This document shows positions 8,785 through 19,569 of a stretch of 64,000 nt of DNA, piece after piece. The DNA is from Blasia pusilla (lineage: Eukaryota > Marchantiophyta > Marchantiopsida > Blasiales). The stretch's first letter is position 1, and every line of letters starts with the position of its first letter. The stretch covers positions 9,300,001 to 9,364,000 of the forward strand of contig CM114271.1 of NCBI GenBank assembly GCA_050084515.1. Direction: 5' to 3'. The notes beneath the pieces were generated by a model. It saw nothing but the letters and a program-made list of their open reading frames with translations, was not told where the DNA came from and searched no databases. Both the position numbers and the translations under genes were made by a program.

Positions 8785-9785
8785 AATATCAACATCTATA
8801 TCCCATCTTCGCAAAACACATACAAATTTGCTTTTGACGGAATCTTGATGAGACCCTTCTCTCGGAATAATATATCTATTCGTTGATACCATACCCTTGG
8901 GGCTTGCTTCAACCCATACAATGCTCAATGTAGTAAACACACCTTCTCTTCTGATCCGGGTGTCTCAAAACCTGGTGGTTGAGATACATACACCTCCTCC
9001 TTGAGACTCCCATTCAGAAAGGCAGACTTCACATCGTATTGGTATACAGGCCAACGTCTTGTTCTTGCAACCGCTAGAACAATTCGAATGGCTGTCATCC
9101 TTGCAATAGAAGAAAAAGTCTCATATTAGTCAAAACCTTTTATTTGTGAGCATCCTTGTGCAACCAACCTCGCTTTGAATTTATCCAATGTACCGTCCGA
9201 CTTGTACTTGGTCTTGTACATCCACTTGGTGCCTATTATCTTCCTGTTCTTTGGCTTCTCAACCAAAGTCCAAGTTTCATTTCTCTGAATAGCATCCATC
9301 TCCATCTGCATGGCCTCTCTCCATTGAGGATGAGCAAGGGCCTCATCCAAGCATGATGGCTCTTCCATATTCAAGATCTCTATCATCAAGGTCGTGTTGA
9401 CGAGATGTACGGAAGCTCTATTATGCTCCTCTAGTATCCTGGATCTCCTTGGATATGTAACAACTTCATCAATTTTTGGTGGATCCTTACCATCCAAGAG
9501 CTGCTTTATCCACTTAGGGTATGACGACTGTAGTGGAAGAGCATGGTGCTCTTTGTAACCATCACCAAATTCTTCTTCTTGATGATCTAGTGTAAACATT
9601 GGTGGTGTGCTCTGTTGGGTTATCTCTTCGTTTGATGATAATGTGGACGGACCACTCATATCCACCACTTGACGAGGCTGTTCCCTGAACACCACATCAC
9701 GACTCACAAGCATCTTCTTTGCCTCAAGAGACCATAGGCAATAAGCTTTAGACTCATCATTGTATTCCATAAAGATACACTTCAT
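8785..9785 (-). pseudogene. copia reverse transcriptase fragment, left arm
   Basis: Read on the minus strand, this includes LDEALAHPQWREAMQMEMDA, IGTKWMYKTKYKSDG, DKFKARLVAQG, then YQYDVKSAFLNG, ALYGLKQAPRVWYQ: the N-terminal part of Ty1/copia RT. A TAA follows GFD (shared with the right arm), and a TAG lies just before the truncation point. RT ends at 8785 where the LTR sits, just before the YVDD active site, which is absent from this arm. The AATAT at 8785-8789 is the target site seen as ATATT at 62,201-62,205. Confidence 0.88.
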
Positions 9786-10830
9786 GCTCTTGGACTCCAG
9801 CTTGGTCCTGCATGCTTCAGTAATATGTACAAATATCTGAAATGTTGGACTGATGGTACCTTACATGAGTATGATTGATGAGGATTCATGCCTTGCACTG
9901 ACTTGGTAGCACTTCTATTTAGAATGTAAACGGCAGTGTTAACAGCTTTAGCCCAAAATCCTTCTGTCAAACCTTTTGCTTTCATCATACATCTTGCCAT
10001 CTCCACCACTGTACGGTTTCGATGCTCAACAACTCTATTTTGTTGTGGTGTATGTACCATGGTTAATTGTTGCTTGATTCCATGCTCCCCCAAAAATTTG
10101 TTGAATTCTGTTGATAAGAATCATCCTCCTCGATCGGTGCAAAGTTTTTGTACCTTCTTTCCTGTCTCATTCTCAACCAACTTATGCCATACTTTAAATT
10201 TTCCAAAAGCGCTTGCCTTATCACGAAGGAAATACACCCACATCTTCCTACTATAATCGTCGACAACGAAAGAGAAGTAGAAAGAACCACCTAATGCCAT
10301 TGTTCTCATTTTACCACAGAGGTCAACATGAATAAGCTCTAGAGGAGCCTTTGCTCTATTTTTGGACTCTTGTGGAAATGATTGTCAGTATTGCTTGCCC
10401 ATCATACAAGCTTCACATGTATCCGACACTCAAAAAATTGTTGGTAAATCAACAACCATGCCAGATTTTTGCATCTAACTTAGTAAGGGAAATCTTAGGT
10501 GACCATATCTTTCATGTCACAACTTACTGCTACTAAGATCTATACCTACACTTGTCGTGAAAGCATACAACTCGTAGATATTTCCATGTCGTATACCTTC
10601 ACCCACTACTTTTCCATTGGCATCCTCAATGACTGCTCCAGTTTTCTTGAAACGAAATTCTAGGTCACGATCACATAATACTACTATTGAAATCAAATTC
10701 TGCTTCAACTCTAGTATGTACAGTACATCAGTTAACTTCTTTTTATCTCCTTTTTGTGAGACTAAAGAAATTGTGCCTTTCCCTTCTACAGGGCACTTTG
10801 CATTATTCCCAACAGTAGCAACGATGGGCT
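9786..10830 (-). pseudogene. copia integrase and GAG-pre-integrase region, left arm
   Basis: The minus strand carries a GAG-pre-integrase segment (LEFRFKKTGAVIEDANGK, HGNIYELYAF), then the rve core: KLCTDRGG for the second catalytic Asp and PQQNRVVEHRNRTVVE for the Glu, followed by GFWAKAVNTAVYILNR. Several stops and frameshifts break the frame, and most are shared with the right arm. The zinc-binding HHCC region is recognisable but interrupted. Confidence 0.85.
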
Positions 10831-11900
10831 CCTATAGAGGCTGTAAGGAGCTATACCAATCCTTATGATTGGTCATATGTCTAGATGCTCCACTATCGAG
10901 CCCCCATGCATCTTCACTCTTTGACTTAGTGGAATGTTCTGCCTGCGTGAAAAACTCTCCGATTGCTATCCAAGCATCTACTTCATATTCTCCTAGTTCT
11001 ACAGAATTTCTAGACTCCTTCTTAGGTCTTAAACAACTGTTCTTCTCATCCAGACTCCTCTTTCTACAATCTTTGATAAGATGACCTAGCTTGCCACAAT
11101 AAAAGAATTTGAAGGCTTTCATTGGGAATTTCTTCTTGACATTTGAACTGTAATCCTGATTTCTACCTCTTTGTATGTTGGCAATAAATGCTGCATCACT
11201 TCCCTCTCTTGCTTTGAAGCGCATTTCCTCTTCTACCAACATTGCACTAAATTTTTCAAAAGTAAGCGGCGTGGGTCTTACTTGAGTATTCAATGAAGTG
11301 ACCAAACTGTCATATCTTGGAGGCAAAATCCTTATGCACCAACCTGCCAAATCTTCGCTAGAGTTTGAAATTCCTACGGATGCCATCTGATCTTGAAGAT
11401 TCTTGATCCTTGTCAAAAATTACTCTGCGCTTTCTCCTTCTGAAAATTTCTCGGACGTAAGCTGATTCTCTAGATTCTCCGAGTCTCATTCCTCCTTTCA
11501 TACTGACTCTTCATAATGTTCCACGTCTCAGCAACAGTGGTTGTATGTTGAATGAGAGTCATGAGAAAATCAATTATATTCGTGACAATCGCATATAGAG
11601 CATCAGCGTTTTTGTGTTTCCATGCCAACAATACAACAAGATCGATATCACCAGATGAAGATGAACATGCCTGCCACAAAGTAGCTTATGGATTCGAATT
11701 GACCCATGTGGCCCTCTCCCAGATCTCAAATGATTCGAGGAAAGTCATCATTTTGAACTTCCACAATGTATAGTTAGACCCATCTAACTTCCCTTCACCC
11801 AGCGGAGGAGGGTGAGCACGAACTAACAAAGAAGTAGCCCTCTCAAGATTTTGTGCAAACACACCAGATCGCCAGATATAAAATATTGGAAAACCTACTA
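10831..11900 (-). pseudogene. copia gag and protease region, left arm
   Basis: Minus-strand gag includes MTRIKNLQDQMASVG, then ILPPRYDSLVTSL, and a zinc knuckle in which the first Cys is changed (FFYCGKLGHLIKDC; the right arm has CFYCGKLGHLIKDC). WGLDSGASRHMTNH, the DSGA protease active site, lies near 10,880. Frame breaks occur around 11,416-11,470 and 11,680. Confidence 0.85.
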
Positions 11901-12235
11901 CTCTGATACCATGTGAGAAAATAGAAAGTGACAAAATCACTGAAATCTTTACAAAACTTAGAGATACAAAGTGGCCTAGTCTGTCCGTGCGCTCACAAAA
12001 GAGCTTCAATGGAACGTGAACATGGAGATAACTCAACATACGAGAATGTGCTACCGTTGCGGCTCCGAACTATTTCACTACTCGGGAAACTAGGGTTTTT
12101 TATCTATTTTTCTTTGTTTCTATTAATAGAAAAATTTGCATCAGGATGCTCCGCACCCTGATGCAATATAGGGTTAGATAATCTTAGTAACGCTACTCCT
12201 AAAACCACCTACGTCATATTACTATGACTCCTTCA
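11901..12235 (-). repeat. copia 5' LTR and primer-binding site, left arm
   Basis: On the minus strand the LTR runs from TGAAGGAGTCATAG (12,235) to TTTTCTCACA (11,912), 324 bp, followed directly by the tRNA-Met-type primer-binding site TGGTATCAGAG (11,901-11,911). It matches 58,753-59,090 in the right arm. No 3' LTR of this copia is present in either arm. Confidence 0.85.
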
Positions 12236-12289
12236 ACGTCTAAATCGAAACCATCAATCTAGGCTTCTCCTCATACAAGGGGTTCGATC

Positions 12290-12775
12290 AGATTAATGGT
12301 GCTCAGAGAAGTGGATGTTGAGAATCCAACACTTGGCCCATGACTCGCCATTTATGAATGAAAGGAAATTGTGAGTTGGCCCTAATCCTGGCAATGGCAT
12401 CCATCTCCGCGGTCTTTCCATCAAGTATTTATATTTGACGCAATAAGTTTTTGAAGCTTTCAGGATCAGCCAAAGTTGTTTCTCCTCAACTGCCATGATC
12501 TCCCCTTGGCCAGGGATACCCAGAAGTTGTTCACAAATTTGTGATTCCATTTTCAATTTGATAATACCGAGAAGTTGTTCATAAATTTGTGATTCCATTG
12601 TCAATTTGATCACTCCAGGCTTTGATCCTAGAGAATTTTTGTACACATCGGCCACTTTCATTTCCATATCCTCCTTGATGTGTCTCTGGATTGCATCTGT
12701 GACAAGATGAGTGTGAGACCCAACATGAATTTCCAGGCTTGTGTACTCAGACATAGAATTATAGTCGTGCACTAT
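12290..12775 (-). pseudogene. 3' exon of the unknown MENYVKL gene, left arm
   Basis: A minus-strand open frame of about 160 residues follows a pyrimidine-rich acceptor and ends at a stop after NIHFSEHH. It has an in-frame 48-bp tandem repeat (IKLTMESQIYEQLLGI twice, the second diverged). No domain is recognised; the charged helices (RHIKEDMEMKVADVY) look coiled-coil-like. Orientation and position place it downstream of exon 1 at 13,124-13,723. The copia LTR lies just past its stop. Confidence 0.45.
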
Positions 12776-13123
12776 GAAAAAAGTATAAGCGGAAAATGCT
12801 CTAACATAAAAAAGGGAGGCTCAACAATGAGGACATCGATGGCCACTTGGCGGTATGGTCGTACCGATGGCGCAAGGAGTTTCTGCATTCTTATTGGGGA
12901 ATTGTGATGTATTCACTACTTTGTTCCGCCCTAGGAAGGGGCATCCTAAACTTCTACACTCTAAGGCTCCAACGCAGTGGCGACAAGATATAATCCAAGG
13001 ACCACCTAGGATTGAAGCGCTTGTCCGTTGCAGTTTGCATCATCGCCGAGAGTCCAATTTTCGGTCCATACCCTTCAAGCGCCCTCCATCTTTTTTCTGA
13101 GCATGACCGATAAGTGGAGGCAA

Positions 13124-13723
13124 CTAAAATATACAGTTTCCATCATACGTTGCTGGTAGCTCATCCACGAGAATGTGCTTTAAGAGTTTCAAGGGAAGAG
13201 ATGAAAGCAAAGAATTTCCCGAAACTCCATGCAGGAACGAGTAAGCAGATGTTGAGTCTAACATGTTTCTAATAGATCTTGTGAGATCGACGACATCCGA
13301 AATGTACCCACCTTCAACTGCATTATTATGAGCTTGTGAGTTTGGAGTCGATGCTGGATCGGCGGAAGAAACCGTGCCAAACATGGAGCATGGAGCACTT
13401 GAAGATTTCGAACCATCTTTATGGGTGGAAGTGGGCCTCATAGGTAGGTCATAAACTCTGAATTGTCCATTGGAGTAGGGTAAGAGGTTTCACACTTTGG
13501 AGCCTCCAATCTCCGGTTGGACTATTTCACCAATGATGTCGTCCGTTCCATCAACCTTGACATAATGGGATACAAAGATGGTTCCAACCAGGAGCAGAAA
13601 TCGGAATGAAAGGAAATGTTCTTCAACAATTACATGAGTGCCACTAGGTTGGGCTCGAATTATCTCCGATTGAGGAAGGGCCGCTATATGACTGCCACAT
13701 GTGAGCTTCACATAATTTTCCAT
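13124..13723 (-). pseudogene. unknown gene beginning MENYVKL, exon 1, left arm
   Basis: Start chosen at the ATG matching the paralogue at 33,467 (MDNYVKLTCGSH). The minus-strand frame reads MENYVKLTCGSH, then FLLLVGTIFVSHYVKVDG, TDDIIGEIVQPE, a TGA where the paralogue has Trp (shared with the right arm), then NLLPYSNGQFRVYDLP, a Ser/Pro-rich linker, and SAYSFLHGVSGNSLLSSLPL. A further stop ends it after NCIF, where the right arm reads on. No known family is recognised. It always lies beside the palindromic promoter array, as ParB-methyltransferase copy 4 does. Confidence 0.5.
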
Positions 13724-13764
13724 TTGGGTCAGACCAGAGATCTGATTCGCCCAAATAGACAAAT

Positions 13765-14800
13765 AAGAATGAGAATGTTGAATTTATAGTGAGCAGTGTC
13801 CGTTTATAGTCTAACATGCAGTTGGTAGTTAGGTTGAACCATCGCCACTTGACTAGACCTGCCATAAAGGAATATTCAGAAATTCTTGTTCATGACATGT
13901 GGGGAAAGATCTCCTAGGGATCCTTCAATCTGTAGGAATCCAACGAGTTTAATAGTCAAAGAGCCCGTTGATTGTTGGGAAAATGCAACCCGTCTGAGTC
14001 AGACGGGTTGAAAGGTAGAATGCAAGGGAACTACAATCCGTTGGAGTCCGACGGGTTGGAAACCACCAGGTAGGATATCAATAGTACGACTCGTAGCAGT
14101 TGAATTTACTCGAGTTTGGCTGGGACAGTACGACTCGTCGGATTTCGTCCGTTCATTTTGCAATCAGTTGGATTCAAACGGGTTGCAATTGCAAAGGTCC
14201 AAATGTCTTGAGGTCGGATTCCATGGCTTCGTGGGAGCGGCAAATGGAATGGCGAATGGATTGGAAAAATGACCGGACCGTATTATGAGATACTCTTGCG
14301 CAAGCTGTCGGAGTGTGACAGGTTGTCCTCAGACCATCGTGCCTGACTCGTGCAACCCGTCAAACTCAAACGGGTTGCGCGGGCACCGTTTTGCCTAACT
14401 GGTGCAACTCATCGGACTTCGACAGGTTTCAAGAGTTGGGTAGGATTGGCCCCCCAGCAACCCGTACGACTCCGACGGATTGCATCAGTTAGGCAGGCTG
14501 GGTCCTGTGCAACCCGTCGAACTCCAACGGGTTGCACGAGTTAGGCAAGCAAGGTCCCGTGAAACCCGTTGGAGTCCAACGGGTTGCACAAACTGGGCAC
14601 GATGGACCTCGTACAACTCGTCACAGCTCGATGGGTTGCACAAACTGGGCAGGATGGTCCCTGTGCAACCCGTCGGAGTCCGACGGGTTGACTCCGATGG
14701 GTTGCAAATAGAGTCTGGGGCGTATTGCCCAAGCATTGTTGTTGTAACCCATCAAAACTCGACGGGTTGCAACCAGCCCACGCGGAACATGCATTGTAAG
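13765..14800. repeat. palindromic array in the divergent promoter, left arm
   Basis: About 13 palindromes of the CAACCCGTCGGA dyad type lie between the MENYVKL gene (minus) and a plus-strand TATA box. Starts are near 13,987, 14,036, 14,107, 14,162, 14,304, 14,356, 14,404, 14,459, 14,511, 14,564, 14,617, 14,675 and 14,746. In the densest part (14,304-14,675) spacing is 48-58 bp. The matching array is at 56,185-57,070. Confidence 0.85.
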
Positions 14801-14868
14801 GGTCCACCATCGTACAACCGGTCAACGGTCGCTGTCACACCAACGATTGAGTCCAACGACTCTAAAAG

Positions 14869-14876
14869 TATATAAG
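14869..14876 (+). promoter_or_regulatory. TATA box, rightward transcription
   Basis: TATATAAG followed by GACC, about 70 bp after the last palindrome. A 128-bp pyrimidine-rich leader-like stretch follows. The same element is inverted at 56,123-56,130. Its target gene is not clear. Confidence 0.5.
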
Positions 14877-16100
14877 GACCACTTTCGAGGATTTTCACTT
14901 TTCCATTCTACGGTTTTCAACGGTGCTTTCAACTCCCCTCTTCACGCGAGTACCAAAACTGCCTTTCCAGTTTCTTAGACATTTCAACCGTTGATCGGTA
15001 TCTCTTCATTTGCGGGCTAGTGAAAGTGAAAGTGCTGGTCATTTTTTAAATACAGTAGGTGGCTTGGCCTAATTACTCAGACCTATCTAAACTCGTCGTA
15101 CTTAGGCCAGACAACAACGAGTGTTCTAAATTCAAATTTGGCCATAGGTGGGCTTGGGAACTGCATCCGCAGGTTTTCTAATCGTCTCTTTGAATCAGAG
15201 AGGGGTTTCGGGAAGACAAGTGCCGTTGGTTGAATCAGTCACACTTCTCGATCACTGAAACTGCTGCCAATTCTGCCTTCTTGAGATCATCTTTCCTTAA
15301 CCAAACGAAATGACTCGTGGCGCTGATACCCTCCAGGACTCCTTTGAGGCAACGTGTGCACAAAGGAGCAAATCGACTGCTATGCAAATTTTTAACGGTC
15401 ACGATGGCGCCAAGTGTATTATCGATGGAATTTTGTAATTCCTTTATTTCATTCCATAAAAATGCTTAAATATAGAAACTTCAAAACCATTTATTTTCAT
15501 TACTTTTCCCTCGGTTAATTAAGGTTGGAAAGACTGTGCCGAATGAATTTACGCTTTGATGCGTTTCATCATTCGGCCTTCATTACTTACTTATGAAATT
15601 TGTAATACACTGGAAATAAAAATTCATTGGACGATCAAATATATTGAAAAAGAGAAGGAAATAAAAAATTCATAGGACGATCAAATAAATTGAAAAGTAA
15701 AACGAAAGTATGCCTACATTATTTCATGGAATAATTATTCCTCTCTTTTCATTGTAATCTCGCATCTTTACCATAAAGTAAACACCCAAAATATCCTTAA
15801 GGGGAAAGCGAGTAGGAATTCAATTTCCTCCATGTCTTTCTTCATGGGTATTCTAGGCATCGACATGCGATGAACTATTTTTTGTAACTTTTTTCTAAGA
15901 GGAGTTAATGAATAACAAAATTTCCCTTTAAATTTGATTGAGTCCCAATAAGTAGCTTTCCATTTGCAAAAAAAAAGGTTTGTTATCTTTTGAAGGGGGG
16001 AAATTTTGATTATTACACATAAGCGGGGACCCTTATGTGTAAGGATATATGTATACTAGTAATAATTTATGTGACCCTTATGTGTAACGATATATGTGTA
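14877..16100. other. AT-rich region downstream of the TATA box, no firm gene
   Basis: This stretch contains a 42-codon frame at about 15,310-15,438 (starts MTRGADTLQDSF), also present inverted in the right arm, but it is too short to call. Otherwise it is AT-rich, with a short direct repeat around TTCATTGGACGATCAAAT at 15,625-15,690. A 45-bp imperfect tandem duplication (16,028-16,117) next to the Helitron end is absent from the right arm. Confidence 0.5.
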
Positions 16101-18929
16101 CTAGTAAGAATGCCCGTGCGATGCATTGGAATCAATCATTACATTAAAAAATAAAATTTTAATAATTTTTAATTAAAAAATGTGCCATGACCAAACCAAC
16201 TAGCGCGCACCCGGATTCGAACCCGGGGTGTTTAACGTCACGGGTTTGAATCTGGATGCGTCCATGGCATATTTTTGTTTGCAAAGTTATTGGTCAAAGC
16301 ATATGTTGAATTTGTGGTTTTGTTCACAGGTATTTTCAAGTCGTGTGAAAACGCTACCTTTCGAATATTGTGCAGTGATGTGATTATGATCATCGCTATT
16401 TATCCATGGAGTAACTGTTTGGGTAATTTGTGGATATTGTATGTTTTTACTTGTTGAGGTTGTAATCTCTCCGGAACCGGATATGTATCTTCCGAACATA
16501 GTAGTAACTATCCAAGAACTACACATCTTGATCCACCTTATGAAATGTGGAAAATCATTGAAGAACCGTCAAACGGAGTGAAAATTGAGGAGATAGAGTC
16601 AAGAGGTGTTTTAAATGGAAAATTATGGATTGCTACGTGTTGAACGATCACACAGCATTCGGCCTTGATTATGGGAAACGCTACAGGGTGAAAGGATTTG
16701 CTTTCCTTGCTCGAAGAAAGATTATCTCGTTAATCATTTAGCGTCGTCAAGATTGCGGAGACGAACAAAATAATCAATCCTTGGTTTTTAAGTCGAGGAA
16801 CAAAGATCGCTACTGCAGTTAAGATTGGAAAATCACGTTGTGCGCAAGGAGGGTCTGGAGCTAGCACTCACACATCTTGATGAGGTCCTCTAGTTGAAAC
16901 AAAAAATAAACCGCTCACGGAGGGAAAAAAAAAGCCTTGCACACAAGCCTAAGAGAGGACATCAAGGCCCTTGGGAGACCAATAGAAGAAGCAACCCACT
17001 AGGGATCACCCATTACTCAAGGTGTTCATAAGAAGCGGTTCTCGCCCTTTCGTCCTCTACCATAGATAGCTCCTAGCAATATGGAAAGCAACATGCATCC
17101 ATCCTAACCAGCGCTCTACAATGTCCATGACCACTGGGGAGACTTTGAGTCTTTATCCATTGCTCTAGGTTGCTATTACCTCAGGCCAGAGAAGAGGATT
17201 CAAGAATTTCGGTGATATGTACCGGATTCCAATCCAGAGGAATCGAATAGCAACGCAGTGACGTAAATAAAAGTGAAATCCGTAAAGAGCTGAAGCCTAC
17301 AAAACCTCAACGGTGCTGGTAATCTGCAGGGCATTGATTGAAACTTTAGAGGAAAGCCCACCAACAATAGTGCATTGCTCACACATAGCTCAAAATCAGA
17401 GTGCTGAAGCTCGTCTCTAAATCTCGGACGCCCAGAGTCGGTCGTCAAATTGGTCGATATAAAACAGATCAATGGGCCCTTACTACGCTATACTTCCTGG
17501 CCATGGGAAAGGGAAAAAGATTTTTTTCAAGAACAACACCCTACTACACAATTGTAAGCAACAAAGATTGATCTATTACTATTAGACGTAGAGAATCGGA
17601 GGAAGGAGAACTTAACCCGTGCAAGCATGGACACCCAAAATTACAGAGATTCAAAAATCACCCACTCCTAATCCATTCTCTTGTCGGATGAATAACTGTC
17701 ACAAACCACGGGCAACACACGGGCATTCTCTTCGACGCTAACAGACGATCGGATGACGCAATCCCCACCACGCCTCTCTATTGGCATAGACGATTGCTTC
17801 GTTGGATCCAAGGGCGGGAGTCAAAGTGTCCATGCAACAAGAGTAGTATGGGGTCATGAATGTGGGTTCTACGAGAGGATGAGTCATTTCACTCCAAGAT
17901 CTATACAAAAGCGGAGCTTCCTAGGGATCGTGAAGTAGGATAGAGTGCGAGACAAATAACATTAGGGTGTTTGATGCTTGGGAAAATGCCTTCACAGCCT
18001 GCACGCGAGGCCTCTTCCCCAAAGATCTCAACTAAACCCGACGCTCGTGGGAAGGATCTAGTTGTGCAGCCCAGTCTAGACGGATTAGACTCGAGGGAAT
18101 GGCAAAAGCCTAGCAAGCAACCGGCGAAGAGCACCCACATTCGGAAAACAAGTCACGACACTACAGGCGGCCTCGTAGCGAGCGGCAACAATTCTCTCTT
18201 TCTCTCAAATTTGGCTGAAATTCGCACCCGCGCAGAGATTTGGGTCGGGTGGAAGGAGCTGTTCTGACAGAGGCCTCTTGATGAACAAAAGACAGATCGA
18301 GATTTGGTTCTTATAAGAAATTTCCTCCGAGCTTGTGCAAACAATTGAATCAAAGACTCCTCAAAAAATCTTTGCATAAATCTTCCATTCGGGGATAGGG
18401 TCTTGGATTCCATCACCAGAATCCACAACCATAAGAATTAGGAATCCACAGCCAAAAGAATTTTACCTTGAAATTGCCTTCGCCCCTTTGTCGCGATTTC
18501 ACCACCTTGGGCAGAGTTTCACCACCTTCAATGCCTTTTCACCACCTCTTGTGTCACGTTGTTCAGATCCTCTGACGATAGTGTGAAGACTGCTCCAACT
18601 TAGAGAGAGCGCATATTTTATGGGCCATTCTAAATTTCTCTACTCGTCTAGTGAGCTAATAGGTTTCATATTACGGCTCGTTAGTTCAAAAGGGTGTGAC
18701 AACTTTCCCATCAAATAAAATCTTTGTGAAATAGGACCCCTTCAAATATAAGGTTGTCTAGAATTTCTAACTCTTTCGTGAAATAACATCCCCTCCAAAT
18801 ATACGCTCATATCCAATTTTTAACTCTTTCTCACAAGTGTATAGTTCCACTCACTACATCTGGGGGGCTTCACTTCTTTGGGGGAGTTACCAAAAGAAGT
18901 AACCCCCCCTCCTCACATTATAGTATAGA
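16101..18929 (-). mobile_element. non-autonomous Helitron, left arm
   Basis: Read on the minus strand it starts TCTATACTATAATGTGAGG at 18,929 and ends ATTCTTACTAG at 16,101, preceded by the near-perfect stem GTGCGATGCAT..GCACGGGC region typical of Helitron 3' hairpins. Flanking bases are A and T, the Helitron target. Length is 2,829 bp. Just inside the 5' end GTTACTTCTTTTGGTAAC forms a dyad. Internal frames (17,200-17,472; 18,153-18,428) have no recognisable product and no Rep or helicase. The right-arm copy is 52,111-54,938. Confidence 0.85.
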
Positions 18930-19569
18930 TGTTACATGTCATAGGAATGACATGATCGGGAGGAAAAAATTGCGAAAACTTGTAGGCTTGGTAAAAATAG
19001 TGATAAATTCCAAAAAAATTTAATAATCATAAAAGTAAAATAAAATGGAAAAAGTCTAATTTTTTAAACCACTAAATTTTGAAAGAAAATGGGAGGGAAA
19101 AAAAACCTGCCTTTTCAGTCAAAAAATTGCCTAGATTTTATGGCCTCTCCCAATTGTTCAAAATTTGTGGGTGGCTAAAAGGGTAAGCTATAATGGGGTC
19201 GAGTCTCAAACAGAGCTACGAAGTTCAGCAGTTGATTTGAACGTGGAAAGTGTAAGAAATTAGAGCGGCTGATTGCTGAAGTGGAAGACAACATGCGTCT
19301 ACCCATAAGTACGCTTTGTCGAAGGCTCTTTATGACGTTTGACCATTGGAACGTAGTTCATGATTGTGAGCTGGTATTTGGCATTGATAAATGGATGGCA
19401 GTCCTGCCGACTTCCCACTAACACTTTTCTCCTTTTTCCTTTCTTTTTTACTTTCCACAGATTCGTCAGACTCCCCGAAAAGGAGGAGGAGAATCATAAA
19501 TAAGGAAACTCATTCATGAGACTCAAATGAAAGATTCTCTGAAGCACCGAACGATTAGCGTTGCGTACA
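18930..19569. other. unique spacer between two Helitron 5' ends
   Basis: AT-rich, about 640 bp, with no gene seen. It is the host sequence into which both flanking Helitrons inserted, in opposite orientations, so their 5' ends face each other. It matches 51,471-52,110 in the right arm. Confidence 0.6.

Noticed and set aside
15310-15438. 42-codon gene beginning MTRGADTLQDSF downstream of a TATA box
   Set aside because: Retained in both arms only because they are recent duplicates; too short, with no recognisable domain.
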